NCBI RefSeq assembly: GCF_000827885.1
Contig: NZ_JTKH01000006.1
Location: 496,001-560,000, forward strand
From: Vibrio renipiscarius
GTDB lineage: Bacteria; Pseudomonadota; Gammaproteobacteria; Enterobacterales; Vibrionaceae
Direction of reading: 5' to 3'
Length of the DNA: 64,000 nucleotides
In this document: positions 10,156-20,643 of the stretch, one piece after another
Position numbering within the stretch: position 1 is the stretch's first letter
Layout of the letters: each line of letters starts with the position of its first letter
The notes under the pieces: model-generated
Databases searched by the model: none
What the model was told of the DNA's origin: nothing
The model's input: the letters and a program-made list of their open reading frames with translations, nothing else
Made by a program: the position numbers and the translations under genes

Positions 10156-11280
10156 TTAGTTATACATTTCAATCGCGGTTGTTGGTTCAACGTATTCTAG
10201 GTTAAATGCTTCCGCCACTTCTTTACACGTGACTTTACCGTGAATGACATTGAGTCCGGCCAAGAAGCCTTTATCTTCAAGCAAGGCTTGGCGATAGCCC
10301 TTATTCGCCAATTTAACGATATAAGGCAGCGTGGCGTTGTTGAGTGCAAAGGTTGAGGTACGAGCGACAGCACCTGGCATGTTAGCAACGCAGTAGTGAA
10401 CCACTTCATCGACGATATAAGTTGGGTCCGCATGCGTGGTGGCATGAGAGGTTTCAAAACAGCCGCCTTGATCGATCGCGACATCAACCACAGCAGAGCC
10501 GGGTTTCATGTTCTTGATATGTGCTTTGGTGACGAGTTTTGGTGCGGCTGCACCGGGGATTAATACCGCGCCAATAACAAGATCGGCTTGTAGAACGTGT
10601 TTTTCGATGGCATCTTCAGTCGAATACACCATTTTTGCTCGGCCTTGAAACTCTTCGTCTAATTTGCGAAGCGCATCAATGTTTCTGTCAATAATCGTTA
10701 CATCGGCACGCAGACCTACCGCCATTCTAGCCGCGTTCGCACCGACGACACCCCCTCCAATTACTACGATTTTCGCCGGTTCGACCCCAGGAACCCCACC
10801 CAGTAATAAACCACTGCCACCATGGGATTTTTCCAGTGTTTGAGCCCCAGCTTGGATAGACATGCGTCCTGCGACTTCGGACATTGGTGCAAGTAGTGGT
10901 AAGCGACCCATATAATCTGTTACAGTCTCGTATGCTATACAGACGGCTTTACTCTTGATTAGCTCATCAGTTTGTGGAAAATCTGGAGCTAGGTGCAGAT
11001 AAGTAAACAATATCTGCCCCTCTCGGAGCATTGAACGCTCGATTGATTGAGGCTCTTTGACCTTAACGATCATTTCTGCTTTCAAAAAAACGTCAGCAGC
11101 AGTAGGAAGAATGGATGCGCCTACAGCGATGTAATCATCGTCTGAAAATCCGACGCCAGCTCCGGCTTGGGTTTCAACAAAAACTTGGTGACCTTGAGAC
11201 ACTAGCTCGCGAACGCTAGCTGGAATCATGCCAACGCGGTACTCGTGGTTCTTGATTTCCTTTGGTACGCCAATGATCAT
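10156..11280 (-). CDS. ald: Alanine dehydrogenase
   Basis: NAD-dependent oxidative deamination of L-alanine to pyruvate and ammonium (reversible). Length 374, as usual. The substrate half begins [17 protein letters not shown]; Lys75 (KVKEPQ) and His96 (YLHLAPD) match the known active-site Lys and His of the family. The dinucleotide fold has [13 protein letters not shown] at about residues 172-184. The gene is divergent from lrp across 155 bases, and Lrp-family proteins commonly control alanine catabolism genes placed next to them, so regulation by the neighbour is likely (inference). Confidence 0.96.
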   Translation of the reverse strand: MIIGVPKEIKNHEYRVGMIPASVRELVSQGHQVFVETQAGAGVGFSDDDYIAVGASILPTAADVFLKAEMIVKVKEPQSIERSMLREGQILFTYLHLAPDFPQTDELIKSKAVCIAYETVTDYMGRLPLLAPMSEVAGRMSIQAGAQTLEKSHGGSGLLLGGVPGVEPAKIVVIGGGVVGANAARMAVGLRADVTIIDRNIDALRKLDEEFQGRAKMVYSTEDAIEKHVLQADLVIGAVLIPGAAAPKLVTKAHIKNMKPGSAVVDVAIDQGGCFETSHATTHADPTYIVDEVVHYCVANMPGAVARTSTFALNNATLPYIVKLANKGYRQALLEDKGFLAGLNVIHGKVTCKEVAEAFNLEYVEPTTAIEMYN

Positions 11281-11356
11281 CCTGACTCCTCATTTTTTTT
11301 GGTTGTAATAACTGTATGTAGGGTAGAATTGTCGAATTAATATCTAGTATACGAAT

Positions 11357-11371
11357 AAATGTGTAACATTT
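11357..11371. promoter_or_regulatory. Palindrome in the ald-lrp divergent promoter region
   Basis: AAATGT-GTA-ACATTT, perfect six-base arms in a very AT-rich 155-base spacer between ald and lrp. Possible operator; it does not match the Lrp consensus closely. Confidence 0.3.
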
Positions 11372-11435
11372 TATGCTTAATATTAAAAAGATGTAGTATA
11401 TATTTTTGCAAGGAAGTAATAAGGTGGAATAAAAA

Positions 11436-11930
11436 ATGGCAGACAACAATAAGAAGCCGTCCAAGGATCTAGACCGTATCGATCGCAATATTCTTAATGA
11501 ATTGCAGAAAGATGGTCGTATTTCAAATGTAGAATTATCAAAGCGTGTGGGCTTGTCTCCAACGCCATGTTTAGAGCGTGTACGCCGTCTTGAACGCCAA
11601 GGGTACATCACGGGTTACACAGCGCTACTTAACCCTCAATACCTTGATGCGTCTCTATTGGTATTTGTTGAGATCACGTTGAATCGTGGTGCGCCAGATG
11701 TGTTTGAGCAGTTTAATACCGCGGTTCAAAAACTGGATGACATTCAAGAATGCCACCTCGTTTCTGGTGATTTCGATTATCTATTAAAAACGCGAGTAGC
11801 GGATATGGGTGCATATCGTAAGCTACTGGGCGATACCTTACTGCGTTTACCTGGTGTGAATGACACACGTACTTACGTAGTAATGGAAGAAGTCAAACAA
11901 ACCAATCAACTCGTTATTAAAACCCGCTAA
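11436..11930 (+). CDS. lrp: Leucine-responsive regulatory protein
   Basis: Global DNA-binding regulator of amino-acid metabolism (feast/famine family), 164 residues like E. coli Lrp. The N-terminal helix-turn-helix is at about residues 25-60 (ILNELQKDGRISNVELSKRVGLSP, then CLERVRRLERQGYI), joined to a C-terminal RAM effector domain (LVFVEITLNRG ... VSGDFDYLLKTRV). Near identity to E. coli Lrp is apparent throughout. It stands directly upstream of ftsK, as in enterobacteria, but a strong terminator separates them. Confidence 0.97.
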   Translation: MADNNKKPSKDLDRIDRNILNELQKDGRISNVELSKRVGLSPTPCLERVRRLERQGYITGYTALLNPQYLDASLLVFVEITLNRGAPDVFEQFNTAVQKLDDIQECHLVSGDFDYLLKTRVADMGAYRKLLGDTLLRLPGVNDTRTYVVMEEVKQTNQLVIKTR

Positions 11931-12118
11931 TTTCGTTCATTAGCAAGATGGGACCGTGTGAGCAAATTTGCTTACCAGCTTGTAAAAAGTCCGTTAATTC
12001 GAGGCTTTTTTGGCCAGTGTTCACCATTGTCATACTCAGAGAGTGATTGAGGTTGCATCCCTTTCGATATTCTGACGTTAGACAATTGGGTTTTTAGCTT
12101 CGATATGGTTAAATCTAT

Positions 12119-12153
12119 AGTCCGAGTGGTCTTGCCGCTCGGGCTATTTTTTT
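12119..12153 (+). terminator. Intrinsic terminator of lrp
   Basis: Eleven-pair stem AGTCCGAGTGG / CCGCTCGGGCT (with G-T pairs), loop TCTTG, then ATTTTTTT. It ends about 20 bases before the ftsK ATG. Confidence 0.85.
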
Positions 12154-12174
12154 CCTAATAAAGATAAGTAAGTT

Positions 12175-15100
12175 ATGTTCAAAAAGAACAGCGTCAAAGT
12201 TGAAACAATCATTAAAACAGGGGAAGAGCCTCTGGCGACTCGTCTATCGGGCCCAGAGCGTTTGAAGGAGTGCAGCCTAATTGTGGCGGTATTGGCTTCC
12301 ATTCTTCTCTATGTCGCGTTACTGACCTTTAACCCAGCGGATCCATCATGGTCCCAAACGGCGTGGGCGGGCGATATCGCTAATGCTGGCGGTATGGTTG
12401 GCGCGTGGTTTGCGGATACACTGTTCTTTTCATTTGGCTCATTGGCTTACACCATTCCATTGCTATTCACGCTGACGGCGTGGATCCTACTGCGTAAACG
12501 CGATGAAGATGACCCTCTCGATTTTATGCTTTGGGGCACGCGTTTTCTTGGCTTTAGCATTTTAGTCCTGACGAGTTGCGCGTTAGCCGATATCAATTTC
12601 GATGATATTTGGTATTTCTCTTCTGGTGGCGTAATTGGCGATGTCTTGACCAGTTTGGCGTTGCCTACATTAAATGTATTAGGCACAACGTTGGTGTTGC
12701 TTTTCCTTTGGGGGGCAGGTTTCACGTTGCTGACGGGGATTTCATGGTTAACGATTGTCGATTGGTTAGGCCATGCGGCGATCTCCGGATTTACGCGTCT
12801 CTTTAATCGCATCCGTGGAGAGCAAGATGAAGTGATTGAACCGAAACTTCAGCCGATTGCGGATTTCTCTCGTCCGGTTACGTCGCCTCATGCTCACGAG
12901 GTTCGTGAGGCTGAGGAACGCATTGAACCTGCTCAAGCACCACGTCGATACAATATTCATATGCCGGAAGCGGCGACGTTAGCGACAGCAGTCGTCGCTA
13001 TGCCATCGGCAAATGCGACTGAGAGCATTGAGCCTCCAGTGATTGAAGACATCGCACAAGAGGGGAGAATCGAGCCGACGTTCTCACTTGATAGCACTCC
13101 TGAATCGATTGATGAAATGGATTTGCCGTCGTTTAATCATGATGCGGTACCAGTACATAACCCTGTAGACATGCGTGATGAAATGGAGGAGGCTCAGTTC
13201 TTCTCTACGGCGCCGCATAGCCAACAAGCGCCTGTCGAACCAGAATCTAGTGCGCCGTTTGTAGAGCGTACTCGTCAACTTGAAGCGACCATTGAGCAAT
13301 TAGAGCAAGATGCGAACAATGCCGATGATATGGCAGAGCAAGAGAATGCTGATCAAGTGGTTGCCCCTTGGCAACAAGGTGCCATTTCAGATGCGACGCC
13401 TGACGCCGATGCCTTAAATATCCAATCCCATTCCGCGCTAGGGTTTACCGACGGCTCGCCATTGCCTTCAGTGGCACAAGATCTTGCCATGGTGACAGGC
13501 GCGGGTGCCACTTCTGCCGCCGCGATGGTGGCAAGTGCTGCGTCAGAACCAACGGCTCCGGTGGACGAACTGGATTTGCCTTGGCATGAATTCAGCACAG
13601 ACGGTGCATCGAGTGCCGAATATGACGCTATGCCGCCTATGTCACCAGCATCACCCGATCTGGCTACAGACTCTTCCCCTGAAGGGGTAACTGAGGCCGG
13701 TTTCGAGCCTGCTACGCCGAACGTTTTGGTCGATACGCCAGCCACTCATCAACCTAGCGATCCGGCGATGAATACGTCGGCAGCGCCCGAGTTTACGCAT
13801 ACGCAACATTCAGCGCCGTTTGAAGAAGAAACGGTGGCCGTGAGCACACAAGATCAAGACGTGTCAGCTTTTCAATCGATAGTGGCCGATGCTCAAGCGA
13901 AAGTGGTCGCGCAACAAAATCCATTCTTAGTACAGCAAGATGCGAATTTACCAAAACCCGCTGAACCTTTACCGACGTTGGAGTTGCTCTACCATCCTGA
14001 AAAACGAGAAAACTATATTGACCGTGATGCCCTTGAAGGCATTGCCCGTTTAGTGGAATCAAAACTGGCGGATTATAAAATCCAGGCGAGTGTGGTGGAT
14101 ATCTTCCCAGGTCCCGTTATCACTCGATTTGAACTTGATTTAGCGCCGGGTGTGAAAGTAAGCCGTATCTCAAGCTTATCCATGGACCTTGCGCGTTCAT
14201 TGTCGGCTTTAGCTGTGCGAGTGGTTGAAGTGATTCCAGGTAAACCTTACGTTGGTCTAGAGCTGCCTAACATGAGTCGCCAAACGGTTTATTTCTCAGA
14301 TGTGGTGGGTAGTCAAACCTTTATCGATGCCAAATCACCAACCACAGTCGTACTGGGTCAAGACATTGCGGGTGAAGCCGTGATCGCTGACATCGCAAAA
14401 ATGCCACACGTATTGGTGGCGGGTACCACCGGTTCAGGTAAATCGGTCGGTGTGAATGTCATGATCTTGAGCATGCTGTATAAAGCGGGCCCAGAGGATC
14501 TTCGCTTCATCATGATCGACCCGAAAATGTTGGAATTATCTATCTACGAAGGCATTCCCCATTTGCTATCGGAAGTCGTTACCGATATGAAAGACGCGTC
14601 TAACGCACTGCGTTGGTGTGTGGGCGAAATGGAACGTCGTTACAAACTGATGTCTGCGGTGGGTGTACGTAACTTAAAAGGCTACAACGAAAAACTGAAA
14701 ATGGCGGCCGATGCGGGTCATCCAATCCACGATCCATTGTGGAAACCGGGTGATAGCATGGACCCAGAAGCGCCGTTGCTAGAAAAATTACCCGCGATCG
14801 TGGTTGTCGTCGATGAGTTTGCCGATTTGATGATGGTGGTCGGTAAAAAAGTGGAAGAGTTGATTGCACGATTGGCACAAAAAGCACGTGCGGCGGGCAT
14901 TCACTTAATTTTGGCCACACAGCGCCCATCGGTTGATGTTATTACTGGTTTGATTAAAGCCAACATTCCAACTCGTGTGGCATTTACGGTATCAACGAAA
15001 ACCGACTCTCGTACGATCTTAGATCAAGGTGGCGCAGAATCGCTGCTTGGTATGGGTGATATGCTTTACTTACCTTCAGGTTCTAGCCATACCATTCGTG

Positions 15101-15459
15101 TGCATGGCGCCTTCGCTTCCGATGACGATGTGCATGCGGTGGTGAACAACTGGAAGGCACGCGGTAAGCCAAATTACATTGAAGAGATCATCAGTGGCGA
15201 CCAGAGCCCAGACAGCCTGTTGCCGGGTGAGTCAATGGAAGCTGATGAAGATATCGACCCATTGTTTGACCAAGTGGTTGAGCATGTTGTTCAATCACGT
15301 CGTGGTTCGGTGTCGGGTGTTCAACGCCGCTTTAAGATTGGTTATAACCGTGCGGCGCGTATTGTTGAGCAGCTTGAAGCACAAGGTATTGTAAGCGCGC
15401 CAGGGCACAATGGTAACCGTGAGGTTATTGCTCCTGCTCCAGGCCGAGATATGAACTGA
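12175..15459 (+). CDS. ftsK: DNA translocase FtsK
   Basis: Septal DNA pump that clears chromosome ends from the closing septum and activates XerCD at dif. At 1094 residues: N-terminal membrane domain with four or more helices (about 35-195), a long acidic, Pro/Ala/Glu-rich low-complexity linker (about 205-590), then the alpha/beta RecA motor with Walker A GTTGSGKS (about 750) and Walker [12 protein letters not shown] (about 873), and a C-terminal gamma winged helix ([27 protein letters not shown]) that reads KOPS. Vibrio FtsK linkers vary in length. The ribosome site is weak, and the lrp terminator ends just before the start, so the promoter probably lies within or before that hairpin region. 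Confidence 0.97.
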   Translation: MFKKNSVKVETIIKTGEEPLATRLSGPERLKECSLIVAVLASILLYVALLTFNPADPSWSQTAWAGDIANAGGMVGAWFADTLFFSFGSLAYTIPLLFTLTAWILLRKRDEDDPLDFMLWGTRFLGFSILVLTSCALADINFDDIWYFSSGGVIGDVLTSLALPTLNVLGTTLVLLFLWGAGFTLLTGISWLTIVDWLGHAAISGFTRLFNRIRGEQDEVIEPKLQPIADFSRPVTSPHAHEVREAEERIEPAQAPRRYNIHMPEAATLATAVVAMPSANATESIEPPVIEDIAQEGRIEPTFSLDSTPESIDEMDLPSFNHDAVPVHNPVDMRDEMEEAQFFSTAPHSQQAPVEPESSAPFVERTRQLEATIEQLEQDANNADDMAEQENADQVVAPWQQGAISDATPDADALNIQSHSALGFTDGSPLPSVAQDLAMVTGAGATSAAAMVASAASEPTAPVDELDLPWHEFSTDGASSAEYDAMPPMSPASPDLATDSSPEGVTEAGFEPATPNVLVDTPATHQPSDPAMNTSAAPEFTHTQHSAPFEEETVAVSTQDQDVSAFQSIVADAQAKVVAQQNPFLVQQDANLPKPAEPLPTLELLYHPEKRENYIDRDALEGIARLVESKLADYKIQASVVDIFPGPVITRFELDLAPGVKVSRISSLSMDLARSLSALAVRVVEVIPGKPYVGLELPNMSRQTVYFSDVVGSQTFIDAKSPTTVVLGQDIAGEAVIADIAKMPHVLVAGTTGSGKSVGVNVMILSMLYKAGPEDLRFIMIDPKMLELSIYEGIPHLLSEVVTDMKDASNALRWCVGEMERRYKLMSAVGVRNLKGYNEKLKMAADAGHPIHDPLWKPGDSMDPEAPLLEKLPAIVVVVDEFADLMMVVGKKVEELIARLAQKARAAGIHLILATQRPSVDVITGLIKANIPTRVAFTVSTKTDSRTILDQGGAESLLGMGDMLYLPSGSSHTIRVHGAFASDDDVHAVVNNWKARGKPNYIEEIISGDQSPDSLLPGESMEADEDIDPLFDQVVEHVVQSRRGSVSGVQRRFKIGYNRAARIVEQLEAQGIVSAPGHNGNREVIAPAPGRDMN

Positions 15460-15479
15460 TTGTTCGTATGATGAAGTAT

Positions 15480-15511
15480 AAAAAACGCAGGCATTCGCCT
15501 GCGTTTTTTTA
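15480..15511 (+). terminator. Bidirectional terminator between ftsK and dsbB
   Basis: AAAACGCAGGC-ATTC-GCCTGCGTTTT with A and T runs on both sides; serves convergent ftsK and dsbB. Confidence 0.9.
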
Positions 15512-15613
15512 TGTCTGTATTTTGTCGGTAGGTCGCACAACCTCATTGAGATCAATCAACATAAGCTTCTGAGCGTTTACTTATCTTGATTGGTATTAAA
15601 GCGTCTTAAGGTG

Positions 15614-16132
15614 TTATTTGCTTTTTGCAAACTGAGCCACAATGATGAACGCCAGTGCGATGAGATTGCCAGCAAAAATAACCACTAACCACTGCGGCAT
15701 CGAGAGCGTTAAGAATTGCCAAACCACTTCAGCACAATCGCCATACGCTTCAAACATCCCAGGGATCCATTTGTTTAATGGTGCCCAGGTTGGGAAGGTG
15801 ACGAAGAGATCACAAGTTGCGAAAGGCGAAGGATTGAATTGGTAGTCTACGTGCTGCATAGCCAATTCTAAGCCCTTATACGCACTCGCACCCCAAGCGG
15901 CAAGGCCAAGGTAACGAATCACCGAGTTTTGTGGGGCAATAAAGCCGATGATTGCCGCACCAGCAATTCCCATCATCGCGACACGTTCGTAAATACACAT
16001 CACACAAGGCGGTAGCCCCATGCCATGTTGAAAGAAAAGAGCACAGGCTTCAAAGATAACGATAAAGATAAACAGAAGAGACCAAGATAGTCGGCTTTGG
16101 GAAAATGTTTTTAGTGTCGAGAAGTAGTTCAC
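15614..16132 (-). CDS. dsbB: Disulfide bond formation protein DsbB
   Basis: Inner-membrane quinone reductase that reoxidises periplasmic DsbA. 172 residues with four membrane helices. Both catalytic pairs are present: Cys43-x-x-Cys46 (PPCVMCIYER) in the first periplasmic loop and Cys107/Cys133 (FATCDLF, YGDCAEV) in the second. Downstream of nhaB on the same strand but separated by a strong terminator, so it probably has its own promoter in the 80-base gap or depends on read-through. Confidence 0.96.
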   Translation of the reverse strand: MNYFSTLKTFSQSRLSWSLLFIFIVIFEACALFFQHGMGLPPCVMCIYERVAMMGIAGAAIIGFIAPQNSVIRYLGLAAWGASAYKGLELAMQHVDYQFNPSPFATCDLFVTFPTWAPLNKWIPGMFEAYGDCAEVVWQFLTLSMPQWLVVIFAGNLIALAFIIVAQFAKSK

Positions 16133-16154
16133 GTATGTTGTCCTTTACCAGAAA

Positions 16155-16185
16155 TAAAAAAAGCTCTGAATAGTCAGAGCTTTTT
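16155..16185 (-). terminator. Intrinsic terminator of nhaB
   Basis: AAGCTCTGA-loop-TCAGAGCTT followed on the minus strand by a T run, between nhaB and dsbB. Confidence 0.85.
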
Positions 16186-16216
16186 AACGTGTAAACGTTC
16201 CCTAATCAAGGGAAAT

Positions 16217-17803
16217 TTAGTGACCGCCAGTAACGGCTGGAGTTGCGTCACCTACGTGTGCAGTAATCCAACCCGCATCGTAGAACCATGCTGTTGCCGG
16301 TTCTAGGAAGAAGATAATGCCCGCTAGGCCAACAAGCGCAAGCACGATAGTGTATGGCAACGCCATAATAACCATGCGTCCGTAAGAAAGACGAATTAAC
16401 GGTGCAAGTGCTGAAGTAAGTAGGAATAGGAATGCTGCTTGACCATTTGGTGTTGCAACAGACGGTAGGTTCGTACCAGTGTTGATCGCAACAGCAAGAA
16501 GGTCAAATTGATCACGAGTGATTTGGCCATCGATAAGCGCTGATTTCACTTCGTTGATGTAAACCGTACCAACGAATACGTTGTCCGATACCATCGACAA
16601 TAGACCATTGGCGACGTAGAACAGCGCCAACTGAGTACCTTTGTCTTCAACAGCAAGTACCGCATCGATTACTGGCTTAAATAGCTCTTGGTCGATGATT
16701 ACAGCAACAACCGCAAAGAAAACGGCCAGTAGTGCGGTAAACGGTAGTGCTTCTTCAAACGCTTTACCCATTGAGTGCTCTTCAATAACACCCGTAAATG
16801 CAGTCGCAAGAATGATCACTGACAGACCGATTAGGCCTACAGCCGCAACGTGCATCGCAAGACCCACGATTAGCCAAACAGCGATAGCACCTTGAACCCA
16901 AAGCTTTGCCACATCTTGGTTAGTACGCGTTTTACGCTCTTCGTTATCGAAATCAACTAAGATTTGACGCACGCTATCAGGTAGTTCTGCGCCGTAGCCG
17001 AAGACTTTGAACTTCTCAACCAGTGCACACGTTAGCATGCCGCAGAAAAATACAGGGATGGTAACCGGTGACATACGAATAAGGAATTCTGCAAATAACC
17101 AGTCAGCTTGGTCAGCAATGATCAAGTTTTGTGGTTCACCAACCATGGTCATAACACCACCAAGCGCAGTACCCACACCGGCATGCATAAGCAGTGAGCG
17201 TAGGAAAGCACGGTAGTTCTCTAGGTCGTCACGCGTTAGCTCAGTGATGGTTTCATCTTGAGTATGGTCGTGATCACCAATCGTGTTGCCAGAAGCCACT
17301 TTATGGTAGATAGAGTAGAAACCAACCGCCACACTGATAACAACCGCGATAACGGTTAGTGCATCAAGGAAAGCAGAAAGGAATGCTGCGGCGAAACAGA
17401 ACGCCATTGATAGCAGTACTTTCGAACGGATACCGAGCAGTAACTTAGTGAAAATGAACAGCAGAAGCTGTTTCATAAAGTAGATGCCAGCAACCATGAA
17501 GACCAAAAGAAGCAGTACTTCGATGTTCGCCACGAGTTCGTGTTTGACTTGATCCGCACTGGTCATCCCGATTGCAACCGCTTCGATTGCTAACAGACCA
17601 CCAGGTTGAAGAGGGTAGCATTTTAGAGCCATTGCTAGCGTGAAGATAAACTCAGCAACGAGCAGCCAACCAGCTGTGAAAGGATCGATAAAGAAAAAGA
17701 CGATCGGGTTGATGATGAGGAATGAGATAATGGCAACTTTGTACCAATCAGGCGCTTTACCAAGAAAGTTCTTAATAAATGCATTTCCGAGTGACATCGG
17801 CAT
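16217..17803 (-). CDS. nhaB: Na+/H+ antiporter NhaB
   Basis: Electrogenic sodium/proton antiporter for Na+ and pH homeostasis. 528 residues, the length known for Vibrio NhaB, with about 12 hydrophobic helices. Family blocks include the start [43 protein letters not shown], and the late [20 protein letters not shown] and [20 protein letters not shown]. The gene is divergent from fadR across a 638-base spacer, the same pairing as in E. coli. Confidence 0.97.
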   Translation of the reverse strand: MPMSLGNAFIKNFLGKAPDWYKVAIISFLIINPIVFFFIDPFTAGWLLVAEFIFTLAMALKCYPLQPGGLLAIEAVAIGMTSADQVKHELVANIEVLLLLVFMVAGIYFMKQLLLFIFTKLLLGIRSKVLLSMAFCFAAAFLSAFLDALTVIAVVISVAVGFYSIYHKVASGNTIGDHDHTQDETITELTRDDLENYRAFLRSLLMHAGVGTALGGVMTMVGEPQNLIIADQADWLFAEFLIRMSPVTIPVFFCGMLTCALVEKFKVFGYGAELPDSVRQILVDFDNEERKTRTNQDVAKLWVQGAIAVWLIVGLAMHVAAVGLIGLSVIILATAFTGVIEEHSMGKAFEEALPFTALLAVFFAVVAVIIDQELFKPVIDAVLAVEDKGTQLALFYVANGLLSMVSDNVFVGTVYINEVKSALIDGQITRDQFDLLAVAINTGTNLPSVATPNGQAAFLFLLTSALAPLIRLSYGRMVIMALPYTIVLALVGLAGIIFFLEPATAWFYDAGWITAHVGDATPAVTGGH

Positions 17804-18242
17804 GATTAAATTTCTCTTAAATGTTGTTTCAAATAGACACTGCGCACGCTTGAATTTAATAATTGGATGGAAAATAACCTAACCAATTTAACAGCGACTT
17901 AGAAAACGACACTCCGAAAAACTGTCATGCGGTCTTGCCAAGCCACTCCATGAAAAAGACAAGCACTTCAAACTTTGGTCGCCACTCTACTCTTCGACAT
18001 TATTTAGTCAATGATTATGTTTATATTGACAAAATACGCCGCAATAAAATTATAAAAAACGCGATCAAAGTTGCGTTAGCGTAACATGAGAGTTGTTATA
18101 AGTTCTATTTAATGTCTCACGACATGCGAAAGTTCAAAATATGATAATTTACCCTGCTATTTATTGGCTAAAAGTCGTTATATTTTTGCGTTTTCGCAAA
18201 ATAAGATTGAATAGATGAGCCTTATATAACAAGCCCTACAGA

Positions 18243-18250
18243 GGGGGGGG
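18243..18250. repeat. Homopolymeric G8 tract
   Basis: Eight consecutive G in an otherwise AT-rich intergenic stretch, about 190 bases before fadR. Such tracts are prone to slippage. Confidence 0.9.
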
Positions 18251-18294
18251 TAATCGAGAATTGTTTTATTTTACGTTTCAGAAATATTATGCAA

Positions 18295-18310
18295 CAGGCA
18301 ACGTTGCCTG
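18295..18310. promoter_or_regulatory. 16-base perfect palindrome upstream of fadR
   Basis: CAGGCAACGTTGCCTG is its own reverse complement. It lies 132 bases before the fadR start and far from nhaB. No T tail, so a dimeric regulator site is more likely than a terminator. The cognate protein is unknown. Confidence 0.4.
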
Positions 18311-18386
18311 AATATATTTAGTGTTATTACTCTATTATTATTTTGCGAGAAGTTTACAGTTCGTTTGTTTCCGATAGGTAATAACT

Positions 18387-18403
18387 AGTGGTATGATGAG
18401 TTT
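18387..18403 (+). promoter_or_regulatory. Putative FadR operator overlapping the fadR -10 box
   Basis: AGTGGTATGATGAGTTT contains TGGTATGATGAGT, which as I recall is the core of the FadR site in the E. coli iclR promoter. It overlaps TATGAT (18392-18397), a good -10 hexamer 44 bases before the ATG. Suggests autoregulation; the -35 is poor. Confidence 0.5.
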
Positions 18404-18441
18404 ATCAGATTCCCTATAAATACAATATTGGACAAATCTTA

Positions 18442-19281
18442 ATGGTCATAAAGGCAAAGAGCCCTGCAGGATTCGCAGAAAAATACATAATTGAGAGTAT
18501 TTGGAAAGGGCGCTTCCCTCCTGGTTCCATTCTTCCCGCTGAACGAGAGCTTTCTGAGTTAATTGGTGTGACACGAACCACACTGCGCGAAGTTCTACAA
18601 AGACTGGCGAGAGATGGCTGGTTGACGATACAGCATGGAAAACCAACCAAAGTAAATCAGTTTATGGAAACGTCAGGTTTGCATATTCTTGATACTATGA
18701 TGACCTTAGACGCTGAGAATGCGACGTCAATCGTTGAAGATTTGCTTGCAGCACGTACAAATATCAGCCCGATTTTTATGCGTTACGCCTTTAAAGTGAA
18801 CAAAGAAAACTCACTGCGCACGATGCAAAATGTGATTGAATCTTGTGAAGCGCTGGTGACTGCTGAGTCGTGGGATTCATTTATGACGACGTCTCAATAT
18901 GCCGATAAGATCCGCCCACATATTAAAGATGATGGTGAAAAAGACCCACTTAAACGTGAAGCTATTTTGATTGCTAAGACATTTAATTACTACGATTACA
19001 TGTTATTTCAACGTCTTGCCTTCCATTCAGGTAATCAAATTTACGGCCTAATTTTTAATGGTTTGAAAAAGCTGTACGACCGTGTGGGTAGCTACTACTT
19101 CTCTAACCCAGAAACGCGTCAATTGGCGTTGAAATTCTACCGTGATCTATACGAAGTTTGTGAAACGGGCAACCGTGAGATGATCCCTGCGATTGTGCGT
19201 CAGTACGGCATCGATAGTGGCCACGTTTGGAATCAAATGAAGACGACATTGCCAACGAACTTCACTGAAGACGACAGTTAA
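18442..19281 (+). CDS. fadR: Fatty acid metabolism regulator FadR (Vibrio long form)
   Basis: GntR-family acyl-CoA-responsive repressor of beta-oxidation genes and activator of unsaturated fatty acid synthesis. The winged helix is at residues 1-75 ([29 protein letters not shown], then [12 protein letters not shown]), followed by the all-helical acyl-CoA domain. At 279 residues it is 40 longer than E. coli FadR (239); Vibrio FadR is known for an insertion of that size in the ligand domain, which adds an acyl-CoA site, and the extra residues here fall in the region around 135-180 ([26 protein letters not shown]). Monocistronic. Confidence 0.96.
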   Translation: MVIKAKSPAGFAEKYIIESIWKGRFPPGSILPAERELSELIGVTRTTLREVLQRLARDGWLTIQHGKPTKVNQFMETSGLHILDTMMTLDAENATSIVEDLLAARTNISPIFMRYAFKVNKENSLRTMQNVIESCEALVTAESWDSFMTTSQYADKIRPHIKDDGEKDPLKREAILIAKTFNYYDYMLFQRLAFHSGNQIYGLIFNGLKKLYDRVGSYYFSNPETRQLALKFYRDLYEVCETGNREMIPAIVRQYGIDSGHVWNQMKTTLPTNFTEDDS

Positions 19282-19316
19282 TCACGCGTTGTTGAACTAA
19301 TTACGCATTGTTGAAT
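19279..19316. repeat. Tandem 19-base imperfect direct repeat at the fadR stop
   Basis: Two adjacent copies, TAATCACGCGTTGTTGAAC and TAATTACGCATTGTTGAAT, 16 of 19 identical. The first copy begins with the fadR stop codon. Probably a small duplication without function. Confidence 0.7.
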
Positions 19317-19335
19317 TAACTCGCTCTGTTACGTT

Positions 19336-19367
19336 AAAGCCCGCCATAGAAATATGGCGGGCTTTTT
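19336..19367. terminator. Bidirectional terminator between fadR and hcr
   Basis: Thirteen-pair stem AAAGCCCGCCATA / TATGGCGGGCTTT with GAAA loop, A and T runs on both sides. Confidence 0.92.
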
Positions 19368-19399
19368 ACGGTTTGAAAGTGAGCCGTGATTTAAGACGC

Positions 19400-20482
19400 T
19401 TAACCAATTTGTACGGCGAGATCGTTCTCAATGGTGGACGAACAAGCGAGAACATACCCTTGCTCAATCTCGTCTGCGGTCAGTGTTTCATGGCTCGTGC
19501 TATTCACCGAGCCTGGCGTCACTTTGCATTTGCATGATCCACAAATACCACTGCGGCAGGCCACAATGAGTGGTAAACCAGCCGCTTCAAGAGTGTCAGC
19601 TAATACCGCGCCTTGTTGGGCGACGATCTCTTTCCCAAACGCCTCTACCGAAACGGTCACGTTTTTTTCGTTGACCTGTTGTTCTGCTTCTTCTGATGAC
19701 ATCTCAGCGTCTTTGGCGGGGGTAAAACTTTCTTGAAAGAAGTTACCCATATCAAATGCCAAAACTTGTAAGTTATCGCGGGTGTCTTGCATGAACTGGT
19801 TTGGGCCACACAGATAAACGGTGCGTTCCAACAAATCAGGTACGAGTTGTTCAAGCCATGCTTTGTCTAATCGACCTTGTGGATGAGCGGTTCCCGAGGC
19901 ATCTTTTAATAGAAGCGAAAGCTGAAATGAGTCGTGTGTGACGGCAAGCGCTTCAAGTGCATCAAAATAGATCGTGTGCTGAGCGGACTTCGCGACATGC
20001 AAGAAGTGAACGTCGATATCGATTTGGCTCTCCAGCCACTGTTTTGCCATCGCATAGACAGGGGTAATGCCACAACCGGCACTAATGAGTAGTGCTTTAC
20101 GTTTACCATTAATGAGTTTGGGTGGATGGTCGATGCTATTGAATTCGCCATTTGGCGCTAACGCAAGCAGAACGTCACCCACTTGAAACGTATCGATCAA
20201 GTAGTTCGAGACTTTGCCTGCTTCCACTCGTTTGATGGTGAGCTGCAAATGAGATTCTTCAGGCACGGAACTGAGTGAATAAGCGCGATATTCGATCTTT
20301 TGCGCAATTTCAACCCCAATGGTAATGAATTGACCGGGCTTAAAGTCAAAGGTAACAGGGTTAGCCGCGGCTGGCTGGCATTCGAGCGGCGCGAGCTTAA
20401 TGCTGATGGTATCTGGCGTTTCAAAATATTTGTCGATGCAACGCAATTGGACGGGATTAGGCCCCTGCCATTCAAAGTACAT
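19400..20482 (-). CDS. hcr: NADH oxidoreductase Hcr (hybrid cluster protein reductase)
   Basis: Passes electrons from NADH to the hybrid cluster protein Hcp, an NO/nitrosative-stress enzyme. 360 residues: ferredoxin-reductase FAD domain with RAYSLSS (66-72), NAD domain with LLISAGCGITPVYAMA (131-146) and LCGPNQFMQ, and a C-terminal plant-type [2Fe-2S] ferredoxin with Cys309, Cys314, Cys317 and Cys347 (CRSGICGSC ... LAC). All cluster and cofactor motifs are intact. It lies 161 bases downstream of the chimeric norR-hcp gene. Because Hcp is truncated here, Hcr may have lost its partner. Confidence 0.93.
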   Translation of the reverse strand: MYFEWQGPNPVQLRCIDKYFETPDTISIKLAPLECQPAAANPVTFDFKPGQFITIGVEIAQKIEYRAYSLSSVPEESHLQLTIKRVEAGKVSNYLIDTFQVGDVLLALAPNGEFNSIDHPPKLINGKRKALLISAGCGITPVYAMAKQWLESQIDIDVHFLHVAKSAQHTIYFDALEALAVTHDSFQLSLLLKDASGTAHPQGRLDKAWLEQLVPDLLERTVYLCGPNQFMQDTRDNLQVLAFDMGNFFQESFTPAKDAEMSSEEAEQQVNEKNVTVSVEAFGKEIVAQQGAVLADTLEAAGLPLIVACRSGICGSCKCKVTPGSVNSTSHETLTADEIEQGYVLACSSTIENDLAVQIG

Positions 20483-20599
20483 ATCTGATCTCGTTTACGG
20501 TTATCACGTGGTGGTGGCAAGTGCTATTACTCACGTTCAATTAAACGCTCGCCAGCTTGCTCATGAGAGTTATCACCAATTTAAGGGGGTTGGTAGAAA

Positions 20600-20635
20600 C
20601 CTTAAAAGACCTACTCCCAGCGGCGTGAGAGTAGG
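20600..20635 (-). terminator. Hairpin between hcp remnant and hcr
   Basis: Imperfect stem CCTACTC..GAGTAGG, followed on the minus strand by TCTTTTAA. Possible weak terminator or attenuator in front of hcr. Confidence 0.4.
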
Positions 20636-20643
20636 CCGCTCAA

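Larger units (their letters stand above)
17804..18441. other. nhaB-fadR divergent intergenic region
   Basis: 638 AT-rich bases without a gene. Visible elements are a run of eight G (18243-18250), a 16-base perfect palindrome (18295-18310) and a FadR-like operator over a likely -10 box (18387-18403), each listed separately. No ORF or structured RNA could be supported. Confidence 0.7.

Noticed and set aside
15295..15555. 86-codon minus-strand frame over the ftsK end
   Set aside because: Antisense to ftsK and reads through the bidirectional terminator; no support.
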